NCBI GenBank assembly: GCA_007922195.1 | Contig: ML682067.1 | Span: forward strand, 4,319,372 to 4,383,371 | DNA: 64,000 bases | Source: Podocnemis expansa | Lineage: Eukaryota; Chordata; Testudines; Podocnemididae | Direction of reading: 5' to 3' | Shown here: positions 58,002 to 64,000 of the stretch, in pieces | Layout of the letters: the number at the start of each line of letters is the position of its first letter | Position numbering within the stretch: the first letter of the stretch is position 1 | Notes under the pieces: generated by a model | Seen by the model: the letters and a program-made list of their open reading frames with translations, nothing else | The model's database searches: none | What the model was told of the DNA's origin: nothing | Made by a program: the position numbers and the translations under genes

Positions 58002-59589
58002 TGTTACTTGCTAGCTCTGTGTTTTTGGAAAATCAGGGCATAGTATCCAGACACTGAGACTCACTCCCCCCATCACCTTCTGCCTCTGCTTGAACCAGGA
58101 ACAATGAAAGGCAGTAGGAGACACACCTAAAACCCCTTTGAACAAGGGTGCTGGAATTAGGGCAACTCCTTTAGCCTCATCCACATGGAAGATGTGAACC
58201 ATTAGCACACTGAATGGACAGCAGAAACTTCATTTGCATCAAGGATGGAACCAGAATTAGCATACTGAATGGAGAACGAAGCTCCAAGGCAGGAGTCACA
58301 CTGATCTCTGGGACGGGCAAAGCAGAGAAACACTGCATGATGGCGGATCCCTGCTCCTGAGACAAAGGAACTCATGTCTGCGCATGCCCAGCTCAGCAGT
58401 TTCAGACCAATTCTAGTCAATAGATCTTCAATTGATATCCAACATAGTGAATCTGCCTGATTGCATTGTAAGCTCCCTCAGAGGAATGCCACCCATCACC
58501 AGGAATGATTAGCTCCGATTGTCTACCTAAACAAAACACCTCTGGTATACTCCCTTAAGTCCATTATTTATCCCAAAACAACCCCAGTTTTCTGTCTTGA
58601 ACCATTGTTTCTTCCTTACAAAAATCCCTACCCAAGTTCCACATGAGAGCTAGTTAGTTCTGAATCTGTTCTGATGCCTGGACCTACAAGCTGCATCAGG
58701 TCCACTGGGACTTCACTTTCTCCTTGCTGATCCTGGTGGAGGGTCTGCCTGTCTCCAGCACTCCAGACCCTGAGCTGAACAGCCTGGTTCCTGGGTTCCC
58801 TTGAGCTGCACTAGCAGTGAGACACCCCCCCCCTTTGCTTCTCTCTTTTTTTCCCCCTCTTAGTTCAAATATAACCCTCTAAACCTGATCTTTTGTAATC
58901 CACTTGGGTTAGCTTTCCCCAATACTATAATTGAAACTGGGTTATATTGTAACTGTTCGATCATTTTCCTCTCTTTGTATGGTTATCAATATTGTAACTG
59001 TTTGGGCATTTTTCTTTCCTTTTATAATTATTCATAAAGTAACTTTGCTAATTAAGCTGGTTGCCAGACTTCCTCTGTTCTTGGTTTCCCTATATGGCTC
59101 TGCAGCAATGCTCCTTTACCTAGCCAAAGATCCCTGTGATGCCCAGTTCCTTGTAAGGTTTGCTCATTAAGGGGTTACCAGCATGCTGAACCTGTGGCAA
59201 ATAAGGGTGACAGCTGAAAGTGCTGTTTTAACTCAGCCTGCTCAGATGCATACTCCAGTCTAGTCCGGTGTGGTACAGGGGCACATAAGGGTGGCAACAG
59301 AGAAGTGCTGTGTAACCTGGCCTACTGAGTTCAGGACATATAAAGGGTCAGCTGAGAGTGCTGATAGACCCAGTCCATTCAGTCATACTTAAGAACCCAG
59401 TCTGGGGAAAGTTAGGTCCTGCAAAGGGTGGCTCCATTGGGAGGGATTTGCAGAAGAGAGGAGTAAGCTCCACATAGAAACACAAGTGACACAAGCAGTA
59501 CACTAATAGAATTGCAATGCCCCCCCCCCCCCGGGGGAGGAACCCTAATAAATGAGCATACCTCGAGTTGATGGGCAAAACTGGTAACA
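58002..59589 (+). mobile_element. Solo LTR, family B, copy 2
   Basis: Starts TGTTACTTGCTAGCTCTGTG, ends ACTGGTAACA, with a perfect 4-bp duplication tatg (57998-58001 and 59590-59593). Aligns inverted to 26,633-28,030: shared start, a C-run/CT-rich tract at 58,826-58,862, and repeated (c)agc(t)ga(a/g)agtgctg units at 59,205-59,370. A C/G run is at 59,521-59,536. No coding part. Confidence 0.87.
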
Positions 59590-59593
59590 TATG

Positions 59594-61692
59594 CCTGTGC
59601 TACATTACAGAGGTAGGGCAATGGAAGCTGCCTTGTGCTGACTTAGCTCTGGAAGTGTCTTCACTTACATTTGACTCTTGCCATCACAAGTTCCCATCTA
59701 CGCTGATTCAGTAACACCACTGCCCTCAGTGGCAGAGAGTCCCTGTTGATGTATTTAAGTTAATGCTGTGTCTGTGTATTGACTGCATTGTCTGTTACTG
59801 GCTTTCAGGAATATGGTATATGTGCAATATGATGACGACACAATTTATGCAAATACTCCTAGTAAATGGCAAGAGAAAAACCTGTCCACCACTGACACAA
59901 AGAGCCAACTGTCTGCACACAAATGATTTCAATAACTGGAGTGGCCATACATTGATGTAAGTTAGGTGGACATAATGTTAGACGTGCTTGAAACTGCAGG
60001 AGCATCTCACAAAGGAATGAAAGATGGGAAATTGAGAGGGACTGAGATGGCCACACCTGTTACACAGAAGAGCTCCTATTTGCATTTGTATAAAAATTAC
60101 TGGTTCATCAAGCTGGTTTCATTCCATCAGATACACCAGAACTGCCCACTGAGCTACTGCTGAATTACTTACACATATAAATTAATTCAGAAATCACTTC
60201 AGTCTGCTAGGTACAGCCCTACCAGATCCAGGCACAGGGCTATTGCTTTTCTGCTTTATGACATGTTGCCTTGTACACACAACAGTCCTAAATCATGTTG
60301 TTGGTTGAAAGGAAATGTAATAAAATTTTCACATGAAAGATAAAAGGTTGCTGGTTAATGATGCTTATGAACTCTTGTCACCATGCCATTGGTTACATCT
60401 GGATGTGGTTATACTACATGATTTGTACAGCTAAATTGATTCAAGCCACAGTCCTGCTTCTGAAAATAAATTTCTAAGTCACTATTTTTTTTTGTAACAA
60501 ATGCCTTATTTCTGATGTTTACATGGCAATGACTTGAAAAATTTCTTCAATATTTATAAATCTGTAAAGTTAAATCTGTTAAAATATGTAATTTTTTAAT
60601 TCACATGCCCATTTTCCTGGCTGCTATTTTCTTGTCTTAGTGTGTTGGGTTACAAAAGGGATTTGTTGAAAATATACCATGTTATAGTTGGGGAATTCTA
60701 AGTATTCTTATAATAGAATTAAGGTGAGAACTGAACATTGCACTAAATCTCTCAGCCTTTGCGAACGTTATCTCTCTCAAAGACAAGATTGTCTGTTTGA
60801 AATTTCCAGTGCAGTCATATCATTAACTGTTCTTCAGAGCTATTCAAATAGGGCTTTAGGTACAGCGATAGTACAAAAACAAAAATCAGACCAAAGGGAT
60901 CTAAAAGCAGTAGATCTACCAGTAGAGATTAGATGATCCCACCCCCCACTGTGCTATCTCTGTTTGGATTCTATCTTTAAGGTTAGAAAAAGTTCATTCT
61001 CCTATGGGTTGAAGTAATTTTTAATATATAATAAAGCCTTTGAATCTTACTTTAAACAGACCTATAGAAAACCAAAGCCTGTATTGAAGTATTTATGGCT
61101 TCAGTGGGTGGCCTTTCCAGATAAGGTCATCTGCTCTCTTGGGGAGAAGGATCTAAAATTGGTCTGAATCAGGCATGAATCAGTCATTCAGGTGGTGGCA
61201 AACCCACTTAACAGTCAGACTAAAAGCTATATTTTAAAGATTGGCATTTTAAAAACAGCCCTGTCTAGTATATCTTTCCATCTGGGAACAGTTGGTGGCA
61301 TTACGCCCAAGTATGAACAACTGCCTTTTTAGGGCTAGAAAGTGTTTGAGTTTTTCAAAATAAGAACTCACTTTTAATACTGGTGTGTGATGGAGGAGAG
61401 GATAGACAGAGTGGTCAGGAGCTTCCCCTCTCCCCTGGAATTCTCTGAAGTACATAATCCAGGACTGTTTAAAATAAAACTTTTTGTACCTTAACTCTTT
61501 CTGAGTCGCCATTTCTTGAACAAAGGGAAAACCATTGCATGCTGCTGCGCTACAGAATAGCAGAATGTCCCTGTTACATTCCAAGGTGCAATTCAGATAA
61601 GTGAAGGGTTGTCATGATCTGCCCCGCAACCTTGGATGCCTCACAATTTTAGCTGCTGCACCACCCAATCTGGACTGCTCACAAACAGCCTT
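59594..61692. other. AT-rich stretch, no gene seen
   Basis: Short frames only (the longest 111 codons on minus at 61,249-61,584, no domain recognised). Confidence 0.45.
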
Positions 61693-61700
61693 CTGGTATT

Positions 61701-62171
61701 CGGGGCTGGATTAACAAAGGGGCTTTAGGAACTTAAGCCCCAGGTCCTGGGCAAAAGGGGGACATGTGCCAGCCTCTAATCTGGCCCCCCACCTGGCTCT
61801 GGTGCTGTGACAAGGGGTTGGGAGAGGCAGGATCCTGGGCCAGAGAGGCCAGGCTGGCTCTGTGCTCTGCCCCACTCCTGGGCCAGCTGGCTTGCCCTGT
61901 GGGTGGGTGGGCCAGCACCTGTTTGCATCACCTGCGACGCAGGGCCAGCTGGCTCATAGCAAGGCCTCTGCTGAAGATTTCCCCAGCCCACCGTGTGTCA
62001 CCTTCCCCTCCCACAGAGTGGCCAGGGTGGGGAGTACCGATTGCCCCACCCCCAGTGACTCGGGGGGGGGGGGGGTCAGAGCTGGCCTGTGCAACCCTGG
62101 TTGTGGGGGCCAGGAAGGGGGTCCCATGGTGGGGGCAGCACAAGGGCTCCAGGCTGGTTAATTTGGTCCTG
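61701..62171 (+). mobile_element. hAT-type MITE, family F7, copy 2
   Basis: Left CGGGGCTGGATTAAC, right inward CAGGACCAAATTAAC; flanks ctggtatt (61693-61700) / ctgttgtt (62172-62179), 6/8. GC-rich interior with a G run at 62,060-62,073 opens a spurious 173-codon frame that crosses the border. Confidence 0.65.
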
Positions 62172-62179
62172 CTGTTGTT

Positions 62180-62790
62180 CAAGTCACACCCTAAGTGTCC
62201 ACATGTAGCTACCACTCTGGTCAAGCAGCCTGTCAGCAACACATCAGCCATCCTTTGGCTTCCCCAGGTGACCCCAACACATTAAGAGTCCTGAATTTTC
62301 CCCAAAATGTCTTCTGCACAGCCCAGCCCTTTCCTGGACAGTTATTAAAGGTTCATTGCCCTTATAAAGAGTCAATATTCAATAGTTTCCTGCTATAACT
62401 GGAGTTACCAAACAATTCAGTTTAAACACAGCTCTGGAGTGAGTCAGATTTAAAATAAAAAAAAATGTTTATTAACAAAAGAAGGTAGGGTTTTAAGTGA
62501 ATTCAGGTATGAGAGAGACTGAAATGGTGACATGCACATAGAAGTGAAAACACCAATCCACAAGTCTAAAATTTAATCTAGCAACTTTTGGTTCAAGACT
62601 TTTTTTTCCCAGACAGGCTTTCTTACCATAGTCTTCCAGGATAATGGTGACTGATTCTCGTCTTGGTCATGACCTACGCAGAGGCCCAAATGTGCTGGGG
62701 CCTTTATCCTCTTAGGTGAAAGAGAGAGAACTTGGGGTTCCCTGCAATTCTTTCAAAGTCCAGTGAACCTCTGATGTGGATTCTTCTGAA
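62180..62790 (-). other. Possible minus-strand LTR fragment
   Basis: On minus an AATAAA-type word (gttaataaacatttttttt) lies near 62,470 in a leader-like context. No borders found. Confidence 0.3.
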
Positions 62791-63461
62791 GATTACCCCG
62801 ATAGCAAAGTTTATTCAAAGAATAAAGCAGGTGGCATGAAGTATGGAGCCTTGATCACTATCAGACTCCTTCCCACCTGTACTTGCTGAGATGAACAGTT
62901 TGCTTTGTGTCCTGCCATTTCCTCACTCAGTTGTCTGGAGGATACTGTTTGCCTCAATTTACACATAAGTAGTAAACACATTTCTCTGCTTAGGATAGAC
63001 TTGTTTTGTTTCACAACTTTTCCCTAGGCAGGGCTGTGCAGTTTTGAACATGTATGGATAACATCATACAAATGGATTTCACAACCTAATATATAATGTT
63101 GCTACATACTTTTCACCATGATATTGACTGATCAGTTGTTAGTTTTCAAATACCTCACAAAGCCTATTTTGTACAAAGATAATTACAATAGTATGATGTG
63201 TGAAGATAGGGGTGCTTTTAGTAACAGTTAGCCATTTAAACCTCTTCAGTATTGTCCCAGAATGGTATGGTCATTCTTGTAGGTCACAGAGTTTAATAGT
63301 ATTTTATCTTGATGTTGAAAGTTCTGTTAAACAAAACAGGCTTTGGTTATGGCTTATGATGAATATTTTCCCCTTAACCAAATTAAAGGCAGACAACTAT
63401 GAAGTTTGTCAGAGCTATTGTACATCTATCAGAGGGTAACTGTTAATCTGTTTTCAGCAAA

Positions 63462-63565
63462 TGACAAGGACTCCTGTGACACCTTAGAGACTAACAAAAA
63501 CATTTTTTGCTCATAAGCTTTCATGGGCTGGGAGCCAGTTCATCAGATGCAGCAAGTGGAAGTTT
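63462..63565 (-). mobile_element. Penelope-like terminal fragment with hammerhead-like core
   Basis: On minus: CTGATGA (63546-63540), a stem-loop aactggctcccagcccat, GAAA (63522-63519), GCTTATGAGC, then gttagtctctaaggtgtcacaggagtccttgt. Both conserved core boxes are intact, but the stem sequence has shifted (ctgg/ccag pairing). Confidence 0.68.
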
Positions 63566-64000
63566 CTTCCAAGATTATTAGTAGGCATAAGAACCCTATA
63601 ATAAAACTGTGCAGCTGCTTCTCTAGAGGTCATGTCTCAATCAGCAGTAATATCAGGGTTTTTAAAGCAGACTGCTGAAGACAAATCTAGTACTAAAAAG
63701 TAGCACATGCTTAGTGTCAAAGTGTTCAAATGCAAGGCAATTCTTAATAATGTCTCTTTAAGATGTCAGATATAGACAACCTCTTGGAGGACAAGTTTGT
63801 TTTCTCTAGTAATTACATTACATTGCCAAGTCCAGGAAGAAATAAAGGTTGTGAACTTATTCTTTATTTGTCATTAGGAAGATACCTATAAGTCCCCTTT
63901 AGGGATCAGGGCCTCTTTGCATGAATCCTGCCCCACTTCCTCTCCTGATCTGTGACAATTGCTTTCATCATTTTGACAACCACCCCCTGTTATGCAGTTA
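63566..64000. other. Right edge, no gene seen
   Basis: Nothing recognised. Confidence 0.5.

Overview
The window looks like vertebrate nuclear DNA from a sauropsid, most likely a turtle. It carries CR1 LINE, DIRS-type, Ty3/gypsy and Penelope-like (PLE) fragments, many hAT and Harbinger-type DNA transposons, and several solo LTRs. Turtle genomes are rich in this mixture. I found no host protein-coding exon, tRNA, rRNA or CpG-island promoter that I could defend. Almost every open frame longer than 100 codons lies inside a transposon or a GC-rich minisatellite. The window is best read as an intergenic or intronic graveyard of nested transposable elements.

Left part (1-13.6 kb): the start of a DIRS element on the minus strand runs off the left edge. 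Then come an AT-rich gap, a hAT remnant abutting a gypsy reverse transcriptase remnant, several hAT elements with recognisable 8-bp target duplications, a 1.5-kb solo LTR with an 81-bp minisatellite, and a CR1 3' end. At 9.4-11.6 kb three elements are nested inside each other. DIRS part (13.65-20.99 kb): a second DIRS copy with inverted terminal repeats and a decayed gag has been entered by two LTRs. Its inner 3 kb does not resemble the expected RT/RNase H/recombinase genes.

Middle (21-34.5 kb): more copies of LTR family A, a decayed gypsy integrase, LTR family B (perfect 4-bp target duplication), two copies of a GC-rich hAT family (one expanded by a minisatellite), and further LTR-like blocks. 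At 35.5-36.6 kb a Penelope-like element has been entered by another Penelope-like copy in the opposite direction. The right part (37-64 kb) is more AT-rich and sparser: a pogo/Tigger-like MITE, three palindrome-rich Harbinger-like MITEs, two copies of a CAGGGGTCTCAAAC hAT MITE, a second copy of LTR B, and long stretches with nothing recognisable.

The pieces do not work together as a pathway. What links them is insertion history: many borders can be fixed from target duplications, so relative ages can be read from the nesting. The most unusual items are the PLE-in-PLE insertion, the scattered PLE terminal pieces with hammerhead-ribozyme-like cores, and the unidentified interior of the DIRS copy. 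All names rest on motif and border recognition by eye; no database search was run.
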